From CAVWUA01 sp963758025 (GTDB lineage: Bacteria > Planctomycetota > Planctomycetia > Isosphaerales > Isosphaeraceae), in NCBI GenBank assembly GCA_963758025.1, contig CAVWUA010000015.1, positions 62,001 through 126,000 of the forward strand: DNA of 64,000 nucleotides. Direction: 5' to 3'. This document shows, piece after piece, positions 44,901 through 55,691 of the stretch. The notes beneath the pieces are model-generated. The model did no database searches. It was not told where the DNA came from and saw nothing but the letters and a program-made list of their open reading frames with translations. The position numbers were made by a program, and so were the translations under genes. How positions within the stretch are numbered: position 1 is the first letter of the stretch; each line of letters opens with the position of its first letter.

Positions 44901-47900
44901 TCGCTCCCGGCGGCATCGGCACCGAGGCCAACCCCTTGCAAGTGCTGGTGGCGCAGGTGAGCACCCTGGACGGCGGCGAGCCGGGGGTCTTCATGGTCAA
45001 CGCCGGGCCGCTGGCGATCACGAAGACCGCGCTCGAAGCGTCGGGAAGCGGCACCCTGACGTTCGATGCCGCCTCGATCCTCGTTCTCAGCATGGGCGGC
45101 ACCACGGCGACCCTGGCCCCGGGCCGTTCCCTGGTGCTCACGACGCAGACCGGGCCGATCGTATTTGCCAACCCCGCGGACACGATCGAGACCACCGGAG
45201 CGGGCACGATCAAGGTCGAGGCCGGCACGATCGCCGGCAGCGCCGGCGTGGCCGTCCTGGGCAACCTCACGACGGCAGGCGGCGACATCAAGGTCTCCGC
45301 CGACGGCAGCATCACCATCGGCCTGCTCAACGCCGGCGCCGGCGATGTCACGGTCCAGTCCACTCAGGGGATCATCCTCGACGGCAACGGCCCGTCCGCC
45401 CTCAACGTGATCGCCGCGACGACGACCCTGAGCGGCAATGCCCCGACCGCGCGGCAACTGGAGCTCGACGAGGAGATCCGGATCGCGGCGTCGGCGGCCG
45501 CCATCGCGGAGGCGGCCGCGAATCAGCTCCTGGCCAGCACCCTCGACAGCCAGCTCACAATCAGCAACGACACCGTGGCACAGCTCGTAGCTCAGGAGGC
45601 GAGCGACAAGATTTTCATGGATGCCGCGGACGCCGCGTATCTCAATGCGACGAATACCCTCAACGGCCTGAACGTGACCGTGGCATCTCTGAACACCCTT
45701 GCAAGCATCGCCAGTCTCGTGGCTGCTGCTGGGATGGGCGTCACGGCACCCGCGCAAGCCATTCCGCTGACTGGTGATCTTGGTACGTTCGCGGCCTATT
45801 ATATTCTCGCCCTGGTTTCTCAAACTGCCACTGTCGCTCTTAACGCGGCTTCAGTCGCGGCTAATGCGTACGCGTTTACGGTGACCAAACTGGGCAACGA
45901 CGACGTGGTCGCGGACGCCCAGATATCGCCACCAAGTCCTCTCGGGAACTCGCGGAGAAGATGCAGGGTGCGTTTAAGGAATCCAACTCCATCGCCCAGG
46001 CCGCTGCCGCCAACTCGCTGCTCCAGAGCGAGACGGCCATCGTCGTGAGCAACCAGGCCATCGCGGCCCGCGACCAGGCCAACGTGATCGGCAGCCTCTC
46101 CGATCCCCTGGGCATTCAGGTGACCGGCGTGATCAATGTGATCGCCGGCCCCACCGACAGTTACTTGCAAGTCGTCGGCGACACGGCCCTGGGCGAGATC
46201 CACGCCACCGGGAGCGTCACGCTGATCTCGACCGGAGCCATCACCAACGGCGCACCCGCCAACACGCCGAACGTCGTGGCCACCGGCCTGACGATCACGG
46301 CCGTCAACGGCATCGGCACGGTGGGCAATCCTCTGCTCACGCGCGTGGGCACGCTCAACGCCACCAACACGGGCAGCGGCGACATCGTGATCAGCAACAC
46401 GGCCGGCACCCCGGCGGCGCTCGAGATCACCGGCGTCTCCAACTTGAGCGGCGGCAATGTGGACATTTCCAACAAGGGCGACGCGGCGGCCGGAGAGGGA
46501 ATCACCGTGACGGGCCCGATCAGCACGACCGGGGCCGGGACCGTGACGATCAACTCCGGAAGCCCCATGACGATCGCCGCGAACGTGACGTCGGCCAGCG
46601 CCATCGTCCTGTCGGCGGCGGAATCGCCGGGGACCGGCGATGACCTGACGGTGGACCCGGGGGTGTTGATCCAGTCCACCACCTCGTCCGTCACGCTCCA
46701 GGCGGGCGACAACGTCACGGTTCCGACCGGCTCGACGATCCAGGCAAGTGGCACGATCACCATCTCGGCCGACCACAACTCGGCCGATACGGCCGGCGCG
46801 AATGTGGTTGTCGAGGGGACGCTGATCGCCCCGTCGGCCTCGATCGACGGCAACACCCACGATGACACGTTCACGATCACACCCTCGGCCTCCACGCCGA
46901 TCACCGTGGATGGCGGGGACGGCAGCGACACGCTGAACTTCAACGCCGACGGTCTGCCCGTGACGATCCTCGGCAACGTGATCACGGCCGCGGGCCGGGC
47001 GCCGTTGACGTTTAGCAACGTCGAGTTCGTGCATATCCTCAACGCGGCCGGCGGCGGTCACATCACGCTCGATGCGCAGAACGGTATAAACGACGCCCTG
47101 GTCCTCACCGGCACCGGCCCCGGAGCGGGCACGTTCACGCTCAACGGCGGCACGCCCATCTCCTTCAGCGGTGTCACGTCCTTCGCGTACAACGGTGGAA
47201 CCCAGAACGAGGCGATCACCGTGTCGCCGTTCGCCACTCCCGTGCAGCAGTGGAATGTGGCGCTCACGATCAACGGCGGCACCGGCACGGCGACCCTCAC
47301 CTACAACAATGTGGCCGGCGTCTCCGACAACATCACGATTCAGCCCTCGGCGCCGGGAGCCGGCCAACTGATCGACACCAACGCCGCCACGGGCACGTCC
47401 ATCGCCGTGGTCACCTACCTCGACACCCACAACTTCGTCGTCAACGGCAGCGCGGGCACAACCGGAGAAACCGACAGGCTGTTCCTCAACGGCACGGACC
47501 CGGCCAATCCAGGGGTCAGCGGCAACGACGACGTCCTCGCCAATTTCCAGGCAACGGGCGACCTCACTCATCCGATGCTCCGCCTCTACGACGCCGGCGC
47601 AGGGCGCCGTCGGTGGTCGTACTCCCTCCGCCGCGGAGCTCGCCGACACGGCGGGCGCCGCCACCAACAACCTGTTCAACCTGCAAAGCTTCACCAACTT
47701 CACCACCATCCATATCGGGCTGCTCGGCGGCAACGACGTGCTCGACCTGCTCGGCGGAGCCCAGAACGGCGCCCTGGCGATCGACTACACCGGCGGCCTG
47801 GGCGACGACAGCCTCATCGTCGACAGCTCCAACGGCCCGGTGCTTGGGTCGATCAACTACGACGGCGGCCCCGGCACCAATTCCATGACCCTCACCGGCG

Positions 47901-50455
47901 GCACGGCCACCAGCGACACCTACACCCCAGGGTCCCAGCTCGGCTCAGGCAACAATACCCTGGTCTTCGGCGGCGGCACGGAATCCGTGAGTTTCCAGAA
48001 CCTGACGCAGATCTTTGACCAGGTTGGCGGGCCTCTCCGGGTCAACGGCAACAATGCCAACAATGCCATCACCTACCGGCAGGGGAACAACACGACCAGC
48101 ATGCCCGATACCGCCTGGGGCCAGGTCAGCGTGGACAACCTCGAGCCGATCAACTTCACCAACAAGACCCAACTGACGATCGCCGGCCTGGCCGGCACCG
48201 ACACCTTCAGCCTCAACAATCCCAACACGCCGACCAGCCTGGGCAACATCGCCGTCAACGGCGACCCTGGCAGCGGCAACACGCTGACCGTCAGCGGCGC
48301 CGGTGTCGCGGTGACCGTGAACACGGCGACGGCCACCATCACGGGCGCCACCGGCGCTGGTGGCGCGGTGTCGATCAGTTACAGCGGCATCAACGCGCTG
48401 AACCTCGCAACCAACATCGGCGACCTCACTCTCACCACCACCGGCGTCGATGACACACTCAACGTCACCCCAGGCGTCAGCGGCGCGGCCAACAGTGGCT
48501 CGCTGGTCTCCGGCGGCGTCGTGCCATCGATCACGTTCGTCAACAGCGGCACGCTGACAGCCAACCTCGGCGGCGGCAACGACGCGGTCAACGTCATGGC
48601 CTCGGTCGGTAACGACACGATCGCGGTCAGCGACGCGGCGGTGGCCATCACCGGCCGCAATACAGTGAACTACACGGGCGTCGAGTCGGTCGCCGTCAAC
48701 GGGCTTGCCGGTAGCGACACCTTCAACGTGACCCCCTCGGCCACGACGTCCATCAGCATCGAGGGCGGCTCCCTCGTCGGCGATCGGCTCAACCTCGTCA
48801 CCACAACCGGCGACACCGTCACCGTCAATCCCGGTCCCACCAGCGACCAGGGCGCCTTCGTGGTCAACAATGACCAGCCGATCAGCTTCGTCCACATCCA
48901 ATCGCTGAGCGTCAGCGGAGGCGGCACGCCGGTCATTAACGGCGCCAACGGCACCAACGGCAATGGCGTGATCAACATCGTCGCTCGCGACGCTACGTAC
49001 GAGTCGGGCCTCAATGGCATCCAGGACTTCACGATGTCGATCAACGGCGGGCCGAACGTGCTGTTCGTTGACACACCGTCACTGGAAGTGAACACGGCTG
49101 GAAACGGCCAGGTCGTCTTGCAGGCGCTGGCGCCCAACCTGGCCGCCTGGAACGTGGCGGTCACAATCCACGGCGGTATCCCATCGGTCAGCAACCAGCT
49201 GGTGGTGATCGCCCCGGGGACGGACCAGGCCACCTACACGCCGGGCTCGTTCAACAGCGGCACGCTGGGAATTGCCAACAGTAACGGCGCGGTCGCCAAT
49301 ATCACGTTCACCAACATCGACAGCTTCCTCTACGACGGCCAGACGGGCGGCGACACGTTCACCATGGTCGGCAACACCGGCGCCAATGCGTTCGCGCTGA
49401 CGCCGGGCACCGCCAACGACGCCGGCGTCTTGAGCATGGACAGCACCTTGCCCGTGACGTTCCAGAGGCTGGGGACCATCGGTCAGGTGGTCGTCAACGG
49501 CACCAGCGGGGCCGATTCCCTGGTCTACAACGGCACCGCGGCCAACGACACCTTCACCGTCGCCAGCAGCGCCCTCGGCGGCCAGATCAACCTGAATGCC
49601 CGGGTGCCCGTGTTCACCGCGAACATCCCGGCCCTGTCTCTGGAAGGACTGGCGGGCGACGACACGTTCACGCTCGTGCCGACCATCGGCGGGACCAACC
49701 CGTTCAGGACCCTGAACCTGGACGGCGGGGCCACGGCGTCGGCCACGGGCAATCAGGCCAACCTGACCGCGGCTACATCGTCCGCCCTGATCGTCAGCGG
49801 CCAGACGATCATGCAGGGCCTCAATACGGTGGTCGGGACCAGCCTCCAGAAGATCAATCTCAACGGGGCGGACAACGACCTGATCTATAACGGCGTCGCG
49901 GGCGTGACGGAGGCCATCAACGTCATCGCCTCACCGGCGGCCGGACAGGGGCAGGTGAGCATTCCCAACGTGGCGCTGTGGTCGTTCACCAACGTGCCGG
50001 TCATCTACGCCAACGGGAACGCGGCGGACAACGACACGCTGACGTTCACGGGGACCAGCAACAGTGACGTCTTCCAGATCAACCTGAACGCGGTGGGGAC
50101 GGACGCAGACCCGGTCCTGAAACTGCAGAACGCGACGGCGAACACCCTGCTGACGCTGGGGAATTATACCGGCTTCAGCACGCTGAACGTCAGCGGCCTG
50201 GACGACGCCGATACGTTCAACGTCTACACCGGCCCGACGATGGGCCGCAACCTGTACCTCGACGGCGGCCTCTCCCCCGGGAAGAAGAAGCTGACCGACG
50301 TGCTGAACGTCTTCTACGTCATGCCCAGGCCGAAGATTGTCCAGAGCACAGCGACCCAGAACCCGTCCTCGGGCCTGGTGAGCCTCGACTACGGGACTTC
50401 CACGAGCCTGATCCAGTACGACGGGATTGAGGACGTAATCATCCGGAAGCAGTGA
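41956..50455 (+). CDS. Giant secreted adhesin with LEPR-XLL-type N-terminal signal (about eight frameshifts)
   Basis: The N-terminus has a basic stretch and then FERLEERTMLATF, the planctomycete LEPR-XLL-type motif found at the start of very large exported proteins. The body is Gly/Thr/Asn-rich beta-helical repeats (TLTGAGITFANGHVSATTGG; NITAQTLDIVAPGGIG). An Ala-rich helical segment interrupts it at about 45420-46120. Later repeats of the type NGLAGSDTFNVTPSATTSI run to a C-terminal domain ending QYDGIEDVIIRKQ. The frame changes near 43085, 43480, 43700, 43935, 44180, 44430, 45940 and about 47600. Corrected length is about 2,830 residues. A probable surface or matrix protein. Confidence 0.8.
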
Positions 50456-50457
50456 AC

Positions 50458-50487
50458 GCTCCCACCGCCTAAAGGCGGGGGCTTCGT
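50458..50487. repeat. IS200/IS605-type end hairpin
   Basis: CCGCCTAAAGGCGG forms a hairpin followed by GGGCTTCG, as in IS200/IS605 element ends. It lies three bases after the adhesin stop, on the 3' side of the minus-strand transposase remnant. Confidence 0.55.
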
Positions 50488-50497
50488 TGTAACGGAC

Positions 50498-51316
50498 TCA
50501 AGTCCTGTTCCGAGCGAAGCTCGGCTGAAAGTCCCCCACCCCAGGTGGGCTCGAAGCCAACTCCCACACCTCGGGTGGGCTTGAAGCTCCCCCACCCGAG
50601 GTGGGATCGAAGTCCCCGTGCTCCACGCGAAAGTCCTCCGGCCCCTGCCCCTGGTTGGCGATGTACTCCGAGATCACCTGGTCCGTCACGTTCCCGCTGC
50701 TGTAACAGAAGTACCCACTCGCCCACAGGTGCCGGCCCCAGAACTGCTTCCGCAGCGGCGCGAACTCCTGCAACATCTTGGGCGCCGTCTTCCCCTTCAG
50801 ACGCTGCACCAACCGGCTGATCGTCACCTGGGGCGGGATCGACACCAGCAGATGGACGTGGTCCTTGCTGACGTGGCCCTTCAGGCGGTAAACCAGGCCG
50901 CCTTTGTGCAGCCAGCGGCGGACGGTCTGGCGGTGGACCTCGACCTCATGCTCCCGGAGCATCAGCATCGCGACGGCCTCGCAGCACCAGCGGCTGCGGA
51001 GGAAGCCGAAGTCGCGGGGGGCCTGGGACGTCACCCATGCGACGACGACCTTGATCCACTCGGCGGCGAAGCGAAAGGGTCGGCCGGGTTTACGCCCACT
51101 CAGGCCCTCCACCCCTTCGGCGTGGAACCGCTTGACCCATCGGTCGATGGTCCGCGAGCTGCAGAACAGGAGCGTGGCGACGGTGGCCCAGGTATGACCG
51201 TCATCGAGGAGCAAGAGGAGCTGGGCGTGGAAGCGGACCTCGGGGTCGCGGTCCTTGCGATCTTGATCAAGCAACGCCCGTCGCTGCCGGGCGTCGAGTG
51301 TGACGCTGCGTGTCAT
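50498..51316 (-). pseudogene. Chimeric transposase: IS630 N-terminal half fused to IS200/IS605 TnpA C-terminal half
   Basis: Minus-strand ORF of about 272 residues from ATG 51316. The first half is IS630-type: a helix-turn-helix (LFCSSRTIDRWVKRFHAEGV) and EVHRQTVRRWLHKGGLVYR, lacking the DDE core. At about 50885 it passes in frame into a Y1 transposase: GHVSKDHVHLLVSIPP (HUH site), QRLKGKTAPKMLQEFAPLRK, FWGRHLWASGYFCYSSGN with the catalytic Tyr region, and VTDQVISEYIANQGQ. The N-terminal part of TnpA is missing. The tail reads on into the hairpin array. Neither transposase is complete, so it is mobile-element debris. Confidence 0.8.
50530..50615. repeat. Three tandem imperfect hairpins (REP-like)
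   Basis: Three units of about 28 bases each contain a CCCACC...GGTGGG inverted repeat followed by TCGAAG or TTGAAG. They lie just 3' of a Y1 transposase remnant, as REP palindromes do near RAYT-type genes or as IS200 end hairpins do. Confidence 0.6.
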
Positions 51317-51602
51317 GGGTGCGAGTCTCGGGTACCGGACATGAGTGGCTCTACCCAATTGTACAAACCCCGTCTCCTTTCCCCGTTGAGAGCAGCTATT
51401 TAGCGACGATCCTCACCGAGGAACAGCGGAAAACCCTGGAAGACATGAGGACGCGTCCCGGTGGCCGGGTCGCCCGGTGGCCCCCGTCGTGGCGGGCCGG
51501 ATGGTCCCCGCTGACGGCTCATCGGGCGAAATGCGCCAGTCTTCCGAAGCTGATTCACATCACGATAGACGACTTCGGAGACCCGTTCCACGGTTGCGCC
51601 GG
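51317..51602. other. Short gap, no gene seen
   Basis: About 285 bases between the IS630 start and the next minus-strand gene. Open frames on both strands lack support. It probably contains the left end of the IS630 element. Confidence 0.35.
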
Positions 51603-51986
51603 CTATTTCAGGTAATGCCAGAAGATCACCCAGTTCAGGATATGCCACTTCGGCATCGTCGCCACGCCCGGCTCGATCGTCTCCAGCTCGGCCATGCAGG
51701 CATTGTGGTCGATGTCCTCAATCTGGGCGTAACGGCTCGTCTTCTCGGGTCGCTCGACACGGTGAATCTGGATCGCTTCGACGGCCCGGTCATAGACCTG
51801 GCAGAGCAGGTCGAGAACGACGCGGTACTCGTCTTCGGTGAAGCCAGGGGCGCGTCTCGCCAGCGCCTTCAACGCCCCTGGCCGCCCCTTGTAGCTGCCG
51901 TGGCCCTTGAACCGAATCACCACGTCGCAGCAGATTTCCAGGAGTTTCGGGTCCGTGGGCGGCAGCGTCGGTCGTCGAACCGTCAT
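51603..51986 (-). CDS. Hypothetical protein
   Basis: A 127-residue minus-strand protein with ATG at 51986. It contains KLLEICCDVVIRFKGHGSYK, APGFTEDEYRVVLDLLCQVY and PKWHILNWVIFWHYLK. It is mainly helical with a basic N-terminal third. No family is recognised. It reads in the same direction as the next gene and the radical SAM gene and may share their transcript. Confidence 0.55.
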   Translation of the reverse strand: MTVRRPTLPPTDPKLLEICCDVVIRFKGHGSYKGRPGALKALARRAPGFTEDEYRVVLDLLCQVYDRAVEAIQIHRVERPEKTSRYAQIEDIDHNACMAELETIEPGVATMPKWHILNWVIFWHYLK

Positions 51987-52013
51987 GAAATTTCACACCA
52001 CTATATGTTCACT

Positions 52014-52400
52014 CTACGACGGATCATCAGGACGATCGCAGTGGGGGCAGAAAGCGTTCGCGTCCCGGAACTTGCAATCGCAGTCAGAGTCCGCGCAGGA
52101 CCACAGAGTCAACTCCTTCATGAAGCCATCGGCGATGTCCTCGATCTCCAGCTTGTGAAGCGTCAGGTACCAGCGGCACTTCGGGCTCCCGGACGGGTAA
52201 TAGGTCAGGTCAAACCGCTTCCGATCTCTCGGGTTCCGACCGCCGCAGATCGAATCACACTGGATGGCGTCGTCGAAGTCGAGAGAGATGTTGGGGTCAT
52301 ACCGAGCAGCCCGGATGAGATCAAGAACCTCTCGCAGCGCCTGCCGGAGTTCCGCCGGGATCGCGACCTTGCCCCGCTGCTTGGACTTTGGCGTATCCAT
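52014..52400 (-). CDS. Hypothetical protein with C-terminal Cys cluster
   Basis: A 128-residue minus-strand protein starting MDTPKSKQRGKVAIPAELRQ at 52400. The C-terminus holds CADSDCDCKFRDANAFCPHC, a likely zinc site. Its start lies 45 bp downstream of the radical SAM stop, so the three minus-strand genes may form an operon. The function is unknown. Confidence 0.6.
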   Translation of the reverse strand: MDTPKSKQRGKVAIPAELRQALREVLDLIRAARYDPNISLDFDDAIQCDSICGGRNPRDRKRFDLTYYPSGSPKCRWYLTLHKLEIEDIADGFMKELTLWSCADSDCDCKFRDANAFCPHCDRPDDPS

Positions 52401-52444
52401 TTGCCGTCGTCTCCGCGCCTCAATGTCTCGTCGGCGATTCTCCG

Positions 52445-53530
52445 CTAGAATAGCCACAATTGCCCTGTCTCCGGTCCCGGACGGCGGAACCGCGAGCAAT
52501 CCAGAGGCGGCAGGCCCCCATCCAGCCCGTGCTTCCTGGCGAAGATCTGGAAGAAGGTGGCGAGCTGCTCGGCCATCTCGCCCGTTCCGCGCATCCGGGC
52601 CCCGAACTGGCTGCTGTTGAGCTTCCCGCCCCGCACTCTCTTGATCCGATCCTCGATCTTCGATACCCGATCCGGGTAACACCGCTCCAGCCACTCACGG
52701 AACACCGGAGCCACACTCAGCGGCAACCGCAGCATCGTGTAGGCCGCCGCCCGGGCCCCCGCGTCTCGGGCGGCTTCCAGAATCGCGGGAATCTCACTGT
52801 CGTTCAAGCCGGGAATCAGAGGAGCGATCAGGACGCGCACGGGGACTCCAGCCTGAGCAAGCCCCTGGATCGCCCTCAATCGGGCCGAGGGCGTGCTGGT
52901 GCGAGGCTCCATCGCGCGGGCCAGCTCGGCGTCCAGCGTCGTTATGGAGATGTTGGCCTGGACCAACCCCTCGGCGGCCATCGGCCCCAGGAGATCGAGG
53001 TCCCGCAAGATCAGCGCGTTCTTGGTGATCAGGGCGATCGGCTGATGGAACTCCACGGCAACTTCGAGACAGCGCCTCGTCAGCCGGAACGTTCGCTCGC
53101 CCGGCTGATAGGCATCCGTGTTCGGCGCCAGGGCGATGGGTTCCGGTCGCCAGCGTTCCCGAGAGAGGAAAGCCCGGAACAACGCCGGAGCGTCCTCCTT
53201 GACCAGGATCTTCGTCTCGAAATCCAGCCCGGCATTGAAGCCCAGATATTCATGGGTCGGCCTGGCGAAGCAGTAGGCGCAGCCGTGCTGACAGCCTCGG
53301 TAAGGGTTCAGACTGTAACGGAAGCCGACGTCGGGGCTGTCGTTCTCGGTGACGATGCTCCGGGAGCGGTCGGGGAGATACTCGGTCGGCCGGTTGCGGA
53401 GGCTCTCCAGATACTCGTCATCGTGCTCGACCTGCTCCAGGTCGAGGATACGGAGCGTGCCCTCGAAGCGATTCGGCGGGCTCAGTTGCGAGCCTCGGCC
53501 CTTGGCGGTCGGTCGTGCCGGGTTCTTCAT
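52445..53530 (-). CDS. PA0069-family radical SAM protein (SPL-like)
   Basis: A 361-residue intact minus-strand protein. I choose the ATG at 53530 (MKNPARPTAKGRG), which has a GGAGAGGA site. The radical SAM cluster motif is C-x3-C-x2-C in NPYRGCQHGCAYCFARPTHE. The TIM-barrel core continues with LNDSEIPAILEAARDAGARA and ends SRFRRPGPETGQLWLF. The family is related to spore photoproduct lyase-like enzymes; its substrate is not established. No frameshift is needed here, unlike most long genes in the window. Confidence 0.88.
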   Translation of the reverse strand: MKNPARPTAKGRGSQLSPPNRFEGTLRILDLEQVEHDDEYLESLRNRPTEYLPDRSRSIVTENDSPDVGFRYSLNPYRGCQHGCAYCFARPTHEYLGFNAGLDFETKILVKEDAPALFRAFLSRERWRPEPIALAPNTDAYQPGERTFRLTRRCLEVAVEFHQPIALITKNALILRDLDLLGPMAAEGLVQANISITTLDAELARAMEPRTSTPSARLRAIQGLAQAGVPVRVLIAPLIPGLNDSEIPAILEAARDAGARAAAYTMLRLPLSVAPVFREWLERCYPDRVSKIEDRIKRVRGGKLNSSQFGARMRGTGEMAEQLATFFQIFARKHGLDGGLPPLDCSRFRRPGPETGQLWLF

Positions 53531-53809
53531 GCCGTCCTCTCCAGGCCCATGCCCCGTGTGCGTGTTCAAAATTATACCACATGCGTTGGGCGGTGGGTAT
53601 GCCAGGACTTCGGATGAATGTCATACATATCAATATATATTATAATTATAGCAATTTAAATTATTTTATTATTATGATATGTGATTATTATCCCAATCGG
53701 GACAATCCCCATCTTTGCCCCGCAGGGGCGGCAGGTCATGGCCAGGGGACGTGAGCTCCTGGAATGCTCCTCGCCCCGCTGTACGACTTTTGGGTGGGTA
53801 GGGTACAGA
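53531..53809. other. Gap with a strongly A/T-rich block (53618-53700)
   Basis: About 80 bases consist almost only of A and T with ATATATTATAATTATAG-like runs, in sharp contrast with the surrounding GC-rich DNA. No gene is seen. It could be the promoter of the divergent minus-strand genes or imported DNA. Confidence 0.5.
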
Positions 53810-54445
53810 GGGTGTGGCAAATATTCCTGGCGTCAGGCTTGAGGGTTAGTCAGGATAGGCAAGGCCCTTTTCCCCTTGGAGGTCTTTGCCATGTCATCCG
53901 GACCGAAGCTCTCACGAGACGAGTTCGTCACGCAGATGCGGGCCGAGATGGAGGCGACGCTCGGCCAGGTCGCCGACGCGATCAATGACGCGCCGCCGGA
54001 CGGCATCATCTCGGGGAGTGAAGAGCGGGGCCGCGACCTCTTCGCGGACCTTCGCCAGCATGCCTTCGAGAAGGGCCTGCAGATGCGAGTCGATGCGGCG
54101 GAAGCCGCTTTTCCCCCCTCCGAAGGACCCGAGCACGGGCAAGACCAAACACAATCAGGGGCGGCAAGACTTCACCGTGCTGACGATCAATGGTCGGGTG
54201 CGGCTCTGGCGTCGCCGCTGGCACAGCGCCGACGAGGGGTCGACCGCCCCGCTGGACGCCTGGCTGGACACGATCGAGAGCACGATCAGCCTGGGCGTGC
54301 GCGAGATGGCCTGCCGACTCAACGGCGACGGCAAGAACTTCGACAAGGCCGCGGCCAACTTGGAACGCACCGCCCAGGTCCAGCTCAGCGGCGAGACGCT
54401 CCGGGGGCTCGTCGAGGCCGAAGGCAAGCCGATCTTGCAGGCCCA

Positions 54446-55691
54446 CAGGAGGATTGCAAAGTCGACCCGACCTGACGTAACTTGCTGCCTCAGGCTTGAG
54501 ATCGCTCCCTTGGAGGTCTGGTTACAGATGGCTGCTCCCATTGCTTCGCTGCGCGACGCCTTCGATCAGGTCGACGACCCCCGCAAGCCGCGGGGGGTCC
54601 GCCACCCCTTCACCTCCCTGCTGGCCCTGACCTTCCTCGGCCTGCTCTGCCGCGAGACCGACTTCGCCGGCCTGCAACGCTGGGCCAGTGACCACTGGCA
54701 AACCCTCAAGGGCCCGCTGGGCTTCACGCAAACCAACCCACCGCACGCCACGACCATCAGCCGGGCCCTGACGCGGTTCTCGCTGGAGCAGTTCCGCGAC
54801 GCCTTCGCCCGCTGGCTCGTCAGCCTGCCCCAAATCGCCGAGGCCGTCACGGCCGCCGTTGATGGCAAGACCAGCAAGCAGGGGCACGACGCCCAGGGTG
54901 ACCCGGTCCACATGCTCAACGTCTTCGCCCACGAGCTGAAGCTCAGCCTGGCCCAGTTCCCCGTCACCGACGGCAAGCCCACCGAGCCCCAGGCGTTGAA
55001 GGCGGGCCTGGCGGAGTTGCTGGAGCACTACCCGTTCCTGCGGCTGTTCACGGCCGATGCCCTGTTCGCGCAGCGGCCGCTGGCCCGCGTGATCCTCGAG
55101 GCCGACCGCGACTTCCTCTTCGGGGTCAAGGACAACCAGCCCGACCTGCTGGAGGCCATCGAGGCGAGCTTCCAGGACGCCGCCGAGCGGCCCCCCGATG
55201 CGGAGACCCGCGAGAAAAAGGGGGGAGATTCACATTCGCAAACTCTGGATCATCGAAGGTGTGGAAGTCGATTATCTCCGCGAAGTGACCGCCTTCCCGG
55301 GCCTGAGGATGATTCTGCGGGTCGATACCGAGGCCCGCGTCGCCGCCGGCCCGGTCCGTCACGAGACCCGCTCCCTGATCACCAGCCTGTCGCCCGAGGC
55401 GGTGAGCCCGAGACAGTTGATGGACCTGATCCGCGGCCATTGGTCGGTCGAGAACGGTCTGCATTTCATCAAGGATCGCTGGTGGGACGAGGATCGCCAG
55501 TGGAGCACGCGTCCCGGCCTGGCGGAGCGGCTGGCGATGCTGCGAGACGCGGCGTTGACGGCCTTGCGAGTGCTGCCGGGGGTGCCCGCGGATCTCCCGA
55601 TCCGGGCTCGGGCCGATCACCTGGGGCGGAATCTCCGGAAAGGCCCTGCAGTTCATCGGGGCCTTAGATTAGCGACTTTGCAATCCTCCTG
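54446..55691 (+). mobile_element. ISAs1-type insertion sequence, copy 2
   Basis: A 1,246-bp element with inverted repeats CAGGAGGATTGCAAAGTCG and 10-bp target duplications TGCAGGCCCA (54436-54445 and 55692-55701). It is inserted within the ISKra4-like transposase gene. Confidence 0.93.
54528..55672 (+). CDS. ISAs1 family transposase, copy 2 (two frameshifts)
   Basis: It starts MAAPIASLRDAFDQVDDPRK. The core is VTAAVDGKTSKQGHDAQGDP and FLRLFTADALFAQRPLARVI, with the C-terminal GHWSVENGLHFIKDRWWDED. The frame shifts at an A5G6 run (55215-55225, one G too many) and near 55640, where the corrected end is LRKALQFIGALD. It is closely similar to copy 1 but diverged, so the two are related elements rather than a recent duplication. 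Confidence 0.87.

Noticed and set aside
51310..51615. Plus-strand open frame of 101 residues between the IS debris and the hypothetical gene
   Set aside because: Low-complexity, overlapped by opposite frames; no motif.
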